NCBI RefSeq assembly: GCF_022348185.1
Contig: NZ_JAKRFD010000011.1
Coordinates: 62,001 to 126,000, forward strand
DNA length: 64,000 bases
From: Epibacterium sp. Ofav1-8
Lineage (GTDB): Bacteria > Pseudomonadota > Alphaproteobacteria > Rhodobacterales > Rhodobacteraceae
Direction: 5' to 3'
Translations under genes and position numbers: made by a program
Notes under the pieces: model-generated
Databases searched by the model: none
The model's input: only the letters and a program-made list of their open reading frames with translations
Told to the model about the DNA's origin: nothing
Part shown: positions 8,952-16,316 of the stretch, in pieces
Position numbering within the stretch: position 1 is the stretch's first letter
Layout of the letters: every line of letters begins with the position of its first letter

Positions 8952-10129
8952 TTTCGCCGGCACTTCATCCAATGGCTGATCCGGCGATATGCACCAAAGT
9001 CCATGATGCCGCCCGGTCCTGGCGTGACCGCGCTCGCTCTCGACGCGGTCACGATGCTTTGCCTGAGCAGACTGTAGCGGAGCTGAAGCATTTTGATTTT
9101 ATGGGTGTGTGGCAGGCGCCCGAAGTCAATTGGACAACAATTTGCGAAATCTCGCGCCTGGCTGCGCAAGCCTGCCCCTCAACGGGGTGGGTCCTCGTCA
9201 ATTGTATCGGACACGCGCTTATCGCTGATCGGTTTCCAGATGCGCTTGCCAAGCGGGTTTTTTCGGATAATCCCGCACCGGTTATTGCCACGGCCATGGC
9301 CGCACGCGACACGAACATCATTAACCACGATGATGGCGGCCTCACGATCTCGGGCCGGTTCGTGAACAGTTCCGGCATCGATCATGCGGACTGGGTCCTG
9401 TTGAAACTGCCCGCCGGACCGAATGGACAACCGCGATACGTGCCCTGCGAAACCAGTCGCATTTCGATTGAACGGACGTGGAAAACTTCTGGGCTGATGG
9501 CCAGCGGCACCCACAGCTTTTCCGTCGAACTTTCGGTTCCCAAAACTGAGGTTGCCGACTGGGAACCGTGCCTGAAGGGGAATCGCCCCTCCGATGAGGT
9601 GGATGGTAACTATCTTAGGTCGATGCCCATGATCGCCTATCTCGGGACCTCGTTGATTGCACCGATCCTGGGCTGCGCTGAGGCGCTCTTTCGCGAACAT
9701 GAACGTCTGATCGTGCGTCGCACAAGGGACGTTGGCCTGAACAGCGCACCGGAGTTGACGGCTCTTGGTGAGAGCGCGATGGAGCTGACCACGGCGCAAC
9801 TCCTTTATCGGGATTTGCTGGACTGGCTTCATGACAAGGGATCACAGGCGCGCAGCATTTCTGCGGAAGAGGTCAAGATTTGCCGTGCCAAGGCCGCCAC
9901 GCTTGTTCGGCTGTGTGGCACAGCTGCGAAACGGTTACAGGACACCTGCGGCATGGCCGTGCTGTCCGAGGATGCGCCCGCACAAGGATATTGGTGCGAT
10001 CTGCAGGTCATGTCCGCCCATTCCGACGTGCGCTATGGCATCTCGCTGCAGGACTACGGTCAAATCTGTTTTGACGCCGCAAAAACAACCATCACTGCGA
10101 CCGGGAGTAATCAACATGATTGTGCGTGA
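8948..10129 (+). CDS. Acyl-CoA-dehydrogenase-fold flavoprotein, group D monooxygenase-like
   Basis: The 393-residue sequence follows the N-terminal, beta-barrel and C-terminal order of the acyl-CoA dehydrogenase/HpaB-type oxygenase family. Landmarks are ACPSTGWVLVNCIGHALIADRF (about 77-98), GGLTISGRFVNSSGIDHADW (about 130-150) and WKTSGLMASGTHSFSVE (about 178). The family's two-component members use reduced flavin from a partner reductase to hydroxylate N or C; others are dehydrogenases. No reductase gene is next to it. The frame begins at a TTG overlapping the upstream stop (TTGA); an ATG at 8972 is an alternative start. It ends 14 bp inside the next gene. Confidence 0.7.
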   Translation: MISPALHPMADPAICTKVHDAARSWRDRARSRRGHDALPEQTVAELKHFDFMGVWQAPEVNWTTICEISRLAAQACPSTGWVLVNCIGHALIADRFPDALAKRVFSDNPAPVIATAMAARDTNIINHDDGGLTISGRFVNSSGIDHADWVLLKLPAGPNGQPRYVPCETSRISIERTWKTSGLMASGTHSFSVELSVPKTEVADWEPCLKGNRPSDEVDGNYLRSMPMIAYLGTSLIAPILGCAEALFREHERLIVRRTRDVGLNSAPELTALGESAMELTTAQLLYRDLLDWLHDKGSQARSISAEEVKICRAKAATLVRLCGTAAKRLQDTCGMAVLSEDAPAQGYWCDLQVMSAHSDVRYGISLQDYGQICFDAAKTTITATGSNQHDCA

Positions 10130-10502
10130 TATCAACGACGTTGCCCAAGCCGGGCTGTGTGTGGAATGGGGCGGCGGAACCAGCCATCGCTACCTGACCG
10201 ATCAGGACAAGATGGGCTTTACGGTGTGCCGCACCGTGGTCTACCCGGGCACCGAGGCCCGGATGGAATACAAACGCCATCTGGAAGCCTGCTACTGCAT
10301 CGCCGGAACCGGCGAGGTCGTGACCTCGACCGGGAAAACCCACGCGCTGCGTCCCGATGTGCTCTATGGGCTGGAAAAGAACGACGCGCATACACTGCGC
10401 AATACCGGCGACACCGATCTTGTGCTGCTCAGCGTCTTTAATCCGCCGCTCATCGGGTCGGAAGTGCACAACCTCTCCGACACCGGTTACTCGGGATACT
10501 GA
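10116..10502 (+). CDS. Ectoine-synthase-like cupin (EctC homologue)
   Basis: A 128-residue single-domain cupin. It starts MIVRDINDV, as EctC proteins do, and has the EctC-like blocks TVCRTVVYPGTEARMEYKRH (about 38-57), LEACYCIAGTGEVV, LRPDVLYGLEKNDAHTLR and FNPPLIGSEVH near the C-terminus. EctC closes the tetrahydropyrimidine ring of ectoine from N-gamma-acetyl-diaminobutyrate. Here ectA and ectB are missing, so it more likely cyclises or dehydrates the product of the upstream ligases. The ATG at 10116 has GGGAG 9-13 bases upstream and overlaps the flavoprotein gene by 14 bp. Family call is strong; reaction is inference. Confidence 0.82.
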   Translation: MIVRDINDVAQAGLCVEWGGGTSHRYLTDQDKMGFTVCRTVVYPGTEARMEYKRHLEACYCIAGTGEVVTSTGKTHALRPDVLYGLEKNDAHTLRNTGDTDLVLLSVFNPPLIGSEVHNLSDTGYSGY

Positions 10503-10506
10503 TAAC

Positions 10507-11742
10507 ATGATTGCACTGGCCCGAGCGTCCCTTCTGTCCACCCATGGGTTCATTGCCGGAAACCTGCGTTGGCTGGGTGTGGGCTTTGTCCTGTTCTTCC
10601 TGTCATCGCTGGGACAAACCTATTTTATTGGCCTGAGCATTGGCGACATCCGTCAGGAATTCGACCTGTCACATGGCGACATAGGCCTGTTGAACATGGT
10701 GCTGACGCTTCTCAGCGGAGTGGCGGTTTTTGCCACCGGAAAATGGAGCGATCAGCTTTCACCACGCAAACTTATTGCGATCCTGTTGCCTGTTCTGGCG
10801 GTAGGTGCCGTATTGTTTCAGTCGCTGGTGTCGTTGCAGATCATTCTGCTGGGTTTGCTGATCCTGCGCATTTTTGCCCAGGGTTTCCTGACTCATATCG
10901 CCTTTGTCGTGGTTGGGCGCTGGTTCAATGCGCGGCGGGGAATGGCCATTGCTGTCACATCGATCGGACAAAACATCGGCCAGATGCTGTTGCCTGTGTC
11001 CTTTGTTGCGCTTTCTGCACTGATCGGCTGGCGGACAAGCTGGATCTTGATTGCGGTCATGTTGCTGTTGCTCACACCCTTTTTGATGCGACTTGCATCA
11101 TCAGAAAGGACCGCCGAAGCGGTAGCCGACACTGCGCATGCCGGTGAACCTGACCAAAGCGTTCGTAGTCTGACGCGTGCCGAGGTCCTCAGAAGACCTG
11201 AGTTCCACGCATATGTTTTTGCCATTCTGCCAATGGCTTTGGTAGTCAATACGATTTTCTTTCATCAGGTCCATCTGACAGAGACCCGCGGGTGGGGGTT
11301 GGATGCTTTCACGGCATCATATTCCGTCATGGCCGTATCCACGATTCTTGCGGGATTTGGTGCTGGATGGCTGGTTGATCGGTTCTCTGCCGTGGCGCTG
11401 TTGCCGTACTATCTGATCCCGCTGTTGGTGGCGTGTCTGCTTCTCGCAGTCAGCACTGCACCATGGATCATGGTGCCTTTCATGGCGCTCGTCGGCATAT
11501 CAAATGGCTTCTCGCTCAACCTTTATGGCGCGGTTTGGGCCGAGGCCTTTGGAACAGACCATCTTGGCGCCATTCGCTCCGTTGTCACCATGATTGTGAT
11601 TTTCGCTGCCGCTGTCGGCCCTGGCGGGGCAGGGGTGCTGCTTGATATGGGCTTCGGATTTGGGACGATCTATTTCTTGCTTTGCGCTCTCTGTACGATT
11701 GCAAGCGCCGTGGTTTGGCCATTTACTTATAGAGCGCAGTAA
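10507..11742 (+). CDS. Major facilitator superfamily transporter
   Basis: A 411-residue integral membrane protein with about 12 hydrophobic segments. It has an MFS-like start (YFIGLSIGDIRQEFDLSHGDIGLLNMVLTLLSG), the loop-2/3 region FATGKWSDQLSPRKL and a cytoplasmic middle loop around residues 200-235. The second half repeats the pattern, ending IYFLLCALCTIASAVVWPFTY. It starts 4 bp after the cupin stop and closes the operon, so export of the cluster product (or uptake of its precursor) is the natural reading. The ATG at 10507 was chosen because an earlier in-frame ATG lies inside the cupin gene. Confidence 0.85.
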   Translation: MIALARASLLSTHGFIAGNLRWLGVGFVLFFLSSLGQTYFIGLSIGDIRQEFDLSHGDIGLLNMVLTLLSGVAVFATGKWSDQLSPRKLIAILLPVLAVGAVLFQSLVSLQIILLGLLILRIFAQGFLTHIAFVVVGRWFNARRGMAIAVTSIGQNIGQMLLPVSFVALSALIGWRTSWILIAVMLLLLTPFLMRLASSERTAEAVADTAHAGEPDQSVRSLTRAEVLRRPEFHAYVFAILPMALVVNTIFFHQVHLTETRGWGLDAFTASYSVMAVSTILAGFGAGWLVDRFSAVALLPYYLIPLLVACLLLAVSTAPWIMVPFMALVGISNGFSLNLYGAVWAEAFGTDHLGAIRSVVTMIVIFAAAVGPGGAGVLLDMGFGFGTIYFLLCALCTIASAVVWPFTYRAQ

Positions 11743-12112
11743 CTCAGCGCCAGAGATTATGTCTTGCGGCCAAATCACCTGCGATCGCTGTGGCGAAGAG
11801 GAAGGTTCCAGGGTCGGCTAAGTCCGCCGTGGCGATACTCTGGCTAGCCGCTGCGATTTGGCAGCCGTGGTTTCATGGAAGTCGCCCCGTGCAAATGAAC
11901 GGTCTGGTGGCGCGGGCTGTCACGCGGCAAAATATGTGCCGCAATGGCAAACCTATGCTGCGTCAGCAATAGCGGCATCTGCATAACTCTGGTTTGTCCG
12001 CTCAGCCGACTTCGGCCTTCGACAAAGTTGCTGCTCTTGTGTGCTGTCGCGACGAAGGTCAGAAGGGAGCCCTTGTTGACCTTTTTGCACATCGCGGCAA
12101 AGGTCAGCGATC
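11743..12112. other. 370-bp non-coding stretch after the biosynthetic operon
   Basis: No gene, RNA or clear terminator is visible. The block CTGGCTAGCCGCTGCGATTT near 11840 resembles part of the dispersed repeat at 4680, and the rest has the same GC-skewed, palindrome-rich look. It may be a very decayed copy. Reading frames here are short and lack ribosome binding sites. Confidence 0.4.
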
Positions 12113-12634
12113 ATGGCCTTCCCGCAAGAAAACCCAAAAAGCTCGATTGCATTTCGATCATATCAAAGAAAGGACCGCACTTGGGTCGCAGATGCCAACA
12201 TGCGGTTCTATCGCACCTTTCACAACTTCGATTCCACCTTCGTTTATGCCGTCAGCGCGGCATTGGATCTGGTGGAAGGTCAGATGTCAAAGGTGCGCAA
12301 ATTTTACCTGATCGCCGAATGCGGTGGTCAACCTGTTGGCTGCATATTTCTCAGCGCTGAAACATCGACCGTATCTCGGATACGATTGTTTTATCTTGAT
12401 GAGGCATATCGTGGCCGAGGCACCGGGAAGCGTCTCTTGAGCGCCGTCGTGACCGCAGCGAGGGAGAAAGAGTTCAAGTCAGTTCGTGTCTCGACCTTTG
12501 ATCGACATCCCGAAGCGTGTGGGCTCTACGAGTCCGCCGGATTTGAAGCTGTGCGAACGGTCCGATCCATGGCGTTCGGCCAGGATATGCAGCAGGTGGA
12601 TTACGAGCTGCTGCTCGCTGGCGGCGACCTGTAG
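12113..12634 (+). CDS. GNAT-family N-acetyltransferase
   Basis: The 173-residue product has the GNAT acetyl-CoA-binding signature: the beta4 strand RIRLFYLDEAYRGRGTGKRL with the Q/RxxGxG/A loop as YRGRGTGK (about residue 100), followed by VRVSTFDRHPEACGLYESAGF (about 126-146), the usual beta5-alpha4-beta6 segment. It would transfer acetyl from acetyl-CoA to an amine of unknown substrate. The last 34 bases overlap the tail of the convergent fosX-like gene on the other strand. It has only a modest upstream purine run (AAAGGTCAGCG). Neighbouring a fosfomycin hydrolase, a detoxification role is plausible but unproven. Confidence 0.82.
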   Translation: MAFPQENPKSSIAFRSYQRKDRTWVADANMRFYRTFHNFDSTFVYAVSAALDLVEGQMSKVRKFYLIAECGGQPVGCIFLSAETSTVSRIRLFYLDEAYRGRGTGKRLLSAVVTAAREKEFKSVRVSTFDRHPEACGLYESAGFEAVRTVRSMAFGQDMQQVDYELLLAGGDL

Positions 12635-13023
12635 CGCTCCAAACGCTCGTCGAGCGTACCGCTGTGCAATTCGAACATATGGTTGTCGTGGTCATAGAAA
12701 TATATCGAGTGCCCCTCGCCTTCGACCCGTGACCGTCCTTCTCGGACGTCCTGTCCAAGCGCTCGGATACGATTCAACCGATCACCATACTTGCCCGGTG
12801 GTATCTTGAAAGCGACGTGGTTGTAGGTGCGCGACCCGAGCGGGGCGCTTTCCATCGTGGCGATCCATAGTCCTCCGACGTCGAAGAAACGCTCTTTGGA
12901 CAGGGAAAATGTTTCATCGCCGCTATCGTAGATCTTCTTCGCATCCAGAACCTGCGTCAGCACCTTCTCCATCTTGTCCAGGTCCCTGACGATGAAGGTC
13001 ATGTGGCTCAAGCCTTCGATCAC
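12601..13023 (-). CDS. fosX: FosX-like fosfomycin hydrolase (vicinal oxygen chelate family)
   Basis: A 140-residue glyoxalase-fold protein that closely follows the FosX pattern: MIEGLSHMTFIVRDL at the N-terminus with metal ligand His7, SGDETFSLSKERFFDVGGLWI, TYNHVAFKIPP with the second His near residue 69, then RVEGEGHSIYFYDHDNHMFELH with the metal-binding Glu near 116 and GTLDERLERY. FosX enzymes add water to the fosfomycin epoxide in a Mn-dependent reaction. The length equals the family's 130-140 residues. The gene is convergent with the GNAT gene, with the stops overlapping by 34 bp. Environmental FosX-like proteins can be weak or have other substrates. Confidence 0.85.
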   Translation of the reverse strand: MIEGLSHMTFIVRDLDKMEKVLTQVLDAKKIYDSGDETFSLSKERFFDVGGLWIATMESAPLGSRTYNHVAFKIPPGKYGDRLNRIRALGQDVREGRSRVEGEGHSIYFYDHDNHMFELHSGTLDERLERYRSPPASSSS

Positions 13024-13393
13024 TCTACTACCTCCTTCCTTGATTTGAAGGAACTATTCCGGTCTTTACGGATGTCAGTGAGTCCCGCACACTGTGATTT
13101 CGCAAAGCATCATATTTTGCGGCTACAGCGAAAGGCCGGCCTCACGGGCCGCGCCGCAGCATGCCAAGCCGCAAGTGAATGGCCGCAATGGGCCGGTCGC
13201 GACGGTAACCACGCTGTGATTTGGCTTCCGATGCCGCTGCGCCGCAAGTCGGCTTCAGAGCCCATTGCGGAAGTGGCAAATTCTTGGTTCGAGCGCACGC
13301 GTCGCACCGCCCGAGCGCGGCAACACGGACTCGGAAGACCTCTAGGAACGGCTATCACAGAGTCTTACCCCTCACAGGACACGGCTCGCCTCG
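13024..13393. other. Non-coding stretch upstream of the fosX-like gene
   Basis: This holds the 5' side of fosX. ATCAAGGAAGGAGG on the minus strand just upstream of the start is a strong ribosome binding site. Beyond that are about 300 bases rich in short palindromes (for example GGCCGGCC...GGGCCG near 13135) with no credible gene. The character resembles the other decayed non-coding stretches in the window. Confidence 0.45.
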
Positions 13394-13693
13394 TCAGCAC
13401 CGGTGTAATCGAAGCGGCTTGGTCTCTTCGCGCCGGATCACGCCCTTGGCCTCTAGGTCGAGCTGCGCGGCCTTGAGCCACCAGCCGGCCTTGGCCCCGC
13501 CGGGAAACAGTGCTTCGGGCAGCAGCGGCAGCAATTTTTGCTTGGCCTCGGCAACGGTTAGGCCCGGTGGCGCGTCTGGCAGAACCGCCAGCAGCGCGTC
13601 CCGCATCGCCTCGTATTTGGCCCGGTCGACGCGATGCACCCGGCCGGGCGACATGAAGTTCTCGACCTCGATCTTGTCATCGTCACGCGCCAT
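13394..13693 (-). CDS. DUF6958-like small protein
   Basis: A 99-residue soluble protein with features I associate with the DUF6958 family: start DDDKIEVENFMSPGRVHRVDRAKYEAM, middle PPGLTVAEAKQKLLPLLPE and C-terminal LFPGGAKAGWWLKAAQLDLE followed by GVIRREETKPLRL. The layout suggests a small winged-helix-like fold, but no function is known. Its start overlaps the end of the upstream DUF6151-like gene by 11 bp, so the two are translationally coupled. Both are transcribed away from the TetR gene. Confidence 0.65.
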   Translation of the reverse strand: MARDDDKIEVENFMSPGRVHRVDRAKYEAMRDALLAVLPDAPPGLTVAEAKQKLLPLLPEALFPGGAKAGWWLKAAQLDLEAKGVIRREETKPLRLHRC

Positions 13694-14225
13694 GCAACTT
13701 TCCCTGCACGTAGTCGACCCTGGGCGTCCGGAAGCCCATCGCGGCCCAGGCTCCGATCAGCCGGGCGAAGAACCGCAGGCCATGTGTCGCGAGATTCGGC
13801 ACGTCCCGGGGCAGCGCGGCGCCCTCGGGCGCGTCGCGCACCATCGTCCGCAGCTCCAGCGGCGGCAGGTCTTCGGCGGACCAAAGATGGCCGTAGGCGC
13901 TCAGCCAGTGGCCCTGGGTGAAGTCCAGGAACAGCGGCGTGTTGCAGCAGCTGGCGATCACGCGCCGGGTCTTGCTGTCCGGTGCCAGCCGGTGTTCGCT
14001 CAGATGGTCCGCGCCGCGCAGGCAGCGGACCCGATCCTTGCGGAAGAGAACGAAGCGCGTCGCCCGGTTGCCGTCCAGCACCGGCGCCGCGCCGGGCAAT
14101 GTCCCGAGGATCGCCCCCGCCGCCTGGCAGTCGGCACAGAGGCATTCGCTGCTCAGGATGGGCGGTCCATCGACCCTCAAGGCCGCCTGTCTGCAGCGGC
14201 AGGTCAGTTCGGTTCTGGTCGTCAT
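13683..14225 (-). CDS. DUF6151-like protein (GFA/CENP-V-like zinc fold)
   Basis: The 180-residue product starts RTELTCRCRQAALRVDG and continues SECLCADCQAAG, a Cys-rich arrangement (CxC then CxxC) like glutathione-dependent formaldehyde-activating (GFA) proteins. A second Cys pair lies in IASCCNTPLFLDF (about residue 78). These cysteines probably bind zinc. The C-terminal half, up to FFARLIGAWAAMGFRTPRVDY, matches DUF6151-type proteins by eye. Enzyme activity is unknown. It is divergent from the TetR gene over a 103-bp gap with a palindromic operator, so it is probably repressed by it. Confidence 0.6.
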   Translation of the reverse strand: MTTRTELTCRCRQAALRVDGPPILSSECLCADCQAAGAILGTLPGAAPVLDGNRATRFVLFRKDRVRCLRGADHLSEHRLAPDSKTRRVIASCCNTPLFLDFTQGHWLSAYGHLWSAEDLPPLELRTMVRDAPEGAALPRDVPNLATHGLRFFARLIGAWAAMGFRTPRVDYVQGKLHGA

Positions 14226-14257
14226 TGCGGAAGCTCCCGTTTGGTTTCGCTAATTAG

Positions 14258-14272
14258 ACTGGACCGTCCAGT
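14258..14272. promoter_or_regulatory. Palindromic operator between the TetR gene and the divergent DUF operon
   Basis: ACTGGAC-C-GTCCAGT is a perfect 7-1-7 inverted repeat, 57 bp upstream of the TetR start and 33 bp upstream of the DUF6151 start. Size, symmetry and position fit a TetR-family dimer site controlling both directions. No experiment is implied. Confidence 0.75.
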
Positions 14273-14328
14273 TGAGTTTGTCAAGGATCGGTGCTATGCT
14301 CGATCCGCAAACTTCGGAGGGCGAGCCC

Positions 14329-14985
14329 ATGAGCAACGGTGCCGTAACGCGCAGACGGCGCAGCCGCGCGGCCATTCTGGCGGCGGCGGAAAGGGTATTC
14401 CTGAAACACGGCTTCCTGAGCGCCAGCATGGACGAGGTGGCCGAGCAGGCCGGGATGTCCAAGCAGACTGTCTATGCGCATTTTGGATCCAAGGAAGCGC
14501 TGTTCCGCGCGGTTGTCGTCGCGATGACCGGAGGCGCGGCCGAAGCCCTGGGCGAGGAGGCCGAGGAGCCGCTGGACGACCGGCCCGTTGCGGCGTTCCT
14601 GATGGACGCCGCCCTGGACCAGCTTGCAGTGGTCCTGACCCCGCGCCTGATGCAGCTGCGCCGCATGGTGATCGGCGAGGTGGACCGCTTTCCCGATCTC
14701 GGCCGCGCCCTGTTCGAGAACGGCCCGGCAAAGTCCATCGCGCGACTTTCCCGCGCCTTTGCGCATTACCGAGAGAACGGCCAGTTGCGGCTGACCGATC
14801 CGACCGAGGCGGCGACCTATTTCAACTGGCTTCTGATGGGTGCGCCCACCAGCGCCGCCATGCTGCTGGGCGACGCCGCCCTGCCGGGACGCGAGGCCCG
14901 GCACCGGCACGCGGAGGAAAGCGTGAGGATCTTCCTGTGCGCCTATGGCATGCAGCACGTCGGGAATGGAGGGAGAAAGGAATGA
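14329..14985 (+). CDS. TetR/AcrR-family transcriptional regulator
   Basis: A 218-residue repressor-type protein. The N-terminal helix-turn-helix is clear: RSRAAILAAAERVFLKHGFL, SMDEVAEQAGMSKQTVYAHF and GSKEALFRAVVVAM (residues about 9-70). The C-terminal ligand domain, ending in a WLLMGAPTSAAMLLGD segment, resembles the AefR-like group. I chose the ATG at 14329 because GGAGGG lies 7-12 bases before it; a longer frame from 14272 would run through the operator. Its stop overlaps the following hydrolase gene (ATGA). It is probably autoregulated through the palindrome at 14258. Confidence 0.85.
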   Translation: MSNGAVTRRRRSRAAILAAAERVFLKHGFLSASMDEVAEQAGMSKQTVYAHFGSKEALFRAVVVAMTGGAAEALGEEAEEPLDDRPVAAFLMDAALDQLAVVLTPRLMQLRRMVIGEVDRFPDLGRALFENGPAKSIARLSRAFAHYRENGQLRLTDPTEAATYFNWLLMGAPTSAAMLLGDAALPGREARHRHAEESVRIFLCAYGMQHVGNGGRKE

Positions 14986-15479
14986 ATCGGGCCGAACGGA
15001 ACGACGCAAGGCGTCACGACGGGCAACCCGGCCACGAGACTGCCGTGAAGATGATCGACAGCGCCGGCATCACCCTTGCCACGCAAAGCTTCGGCCGGGC
15101 GAGCGACCCGGCTATCCTGCTGGTCATGGGCGCCACGGCCTCGATGCTGGGTTGGCCAGACGAGTTCTGCGGCGACCTGGCGCAGCGCGGGTTCTTCGTC
15201 ATCCGCTTCGACCACCGGGACACCGGGCAATCCACAACCTTCGCGCCCGGACAAGCCGATTATGCCCTGGAGGATATGGCCGCGGACGTGATCGCCATCA
15301 TGGATGCCTACGGCCTGGATCATGCGCATCTGGCGGGCATGTCACTGGGCGGGCTTATCTCGCAGATGGTGGCCCTGCAGCATCCCGGGCGCGTGGCCAC
15401 ACTTACCGCTGTCATCCTCCATCGGATTTGGGTTGATGGCACCGTCTTCGAACCGGACGTGGCGCCACAAATGGCCTGA
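14982..15479 (+). pseudogene. Alpha/beta hydrolase, C-terminally truncated and fused to an IS110 transposase tail
   Basis: The first about 144 residues are a good alpha/beta-hydrolase N-terminus: ILLVMGATASMLGWPDEF (oxyanion strand), FFVIRFDHRDTGQST and the nucleophile elbow GMSLGGLISQMVALQHPGRV with Ser in GMSLGG. The family normally runs about 270-300 residues and needs a later Asp and His, which are absent. After TLT at about 15412 the frame reads AVILHRIWVDGTVFEPD, the usual C-terminal tail of IS110-family transposases. I infer that the gene was cut by an IS110 insertion or deletion, leaving a chimaeric frame. The start overlaps the TetR stop by 4 bp. Confidence 0.8.
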
Positions 15480-15860
15480 TCGGTTGTTCCGCCACCCGCT
15501 GCCTATTTAATCGCAGGCCTTCGAGGTCCCGCAGGGACGTGGTTCCGACGATGCCGCGGTCTGGACTGTCGCCGACATCTGTCAAGCACGCCTATGAGAT
15601 GGGCACGTCGGAATTACATCGAACCAGCATCATGTTGGCAGCCACCACACTGACCACGAACCGAAGCATGTACCCGAGGGGCCTTTGCCGAAAGCCGCGA
15701 GAGAAAGCAGTGCCGACACGACGAAGCAAAAGCACCGCTCTGGCGGATCATTCTGCTTGCCCGAAACATGTTGACTGAACCGACCCCGTTACCGAAGTCC
15801 TGAGCCTAGAGACCATGGCCTGGCTCGAACAGCAGCTCGCAGCATAACTGTATCTATCGG
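15412..15860 (+). mobile_element. IS110-family remnant (transposase C-terminus and downstream end)
   Basis: The tail AVILHRIWVDGTVFEP ending in a stop at 15479 matches IS110 transposase C-termini. The following about 380 bases without a gene fit the 3' non-coding part of such an element. No start, DEDD catalytic motif or far end is present, so this is a dead fragment marking the break that truncated the hydrolase upstream and probably the NRAMP gene downstream. Confidence 0.55.
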
Positions 15861-15903
15861 AAGGGTGTTTCCGGCCGGCCGAAAAGTTCGCAACAGAGCC
15901 ACT

Positions 15904-16239
15904 ATGGCAGGTCAGATGATCATGCAGGGTTTTCTGCATATTCGCGTACCCATCTGGCTGCGCCGCCTGGTCACCATGGCTCCGGCGTTTGCCGTGGTCG
16001 CGATGGGCTACAACGCAACGGATGCGCTGGTGCTGTCACAGGTCGTTCTGTCCATCGCGTTGCCAGTTCCAATGATCGCCTTGATCATCTTCGCCTCCCG
16101 TCGCGACATCATGCGCGATTTTGTCGCTGGACCGTTGATCCGCATCTATTCGGTAGTGGGCGCGGTGGTGGTTCTAGGTCTGAATTTCGTACTGCTGGCG
16201 GAAACCTTCGGCGTACCGGTTCCATTTATTTCCTTCTGA
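15904..16239 (+). pseudogene. NRAMP-family (MntH-like) divalent metal transporter, C-terminal fragment
   Basis: About 111 residues remain: GQMIMQGFLHIRVPIWLRRLVTM, APAFAVVAMGYNATDALVLSQVVLSIALP and PMIALIIFASRRDIMRDF followed by a last hydrophobic segment. This is characteristic of the last three membrane helices of NRAMP manganese/iron transporters (full length about 410-450). The 5' two thirds are missing, directly after the IS110 remnant. There is no good ribosome binding site, so it is taken as dead. Confidence 0.8.
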
Positions 16240-16316
16240 AATCCGACAACGAGTGCTGCGCATGGGATCGCCTCTGCGCGCAGCCCTCACCCGCGGACAA
16301 ACTATGGACAGCGCCA

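Noticed and set aside
5164-11742. Ectoine biosynthesis operon
   Set aside because: Only an EctC-like gene is present; no ectA, ectB, ectD or ask gene, and the other five genes are unrelated to ectoine synthesis.
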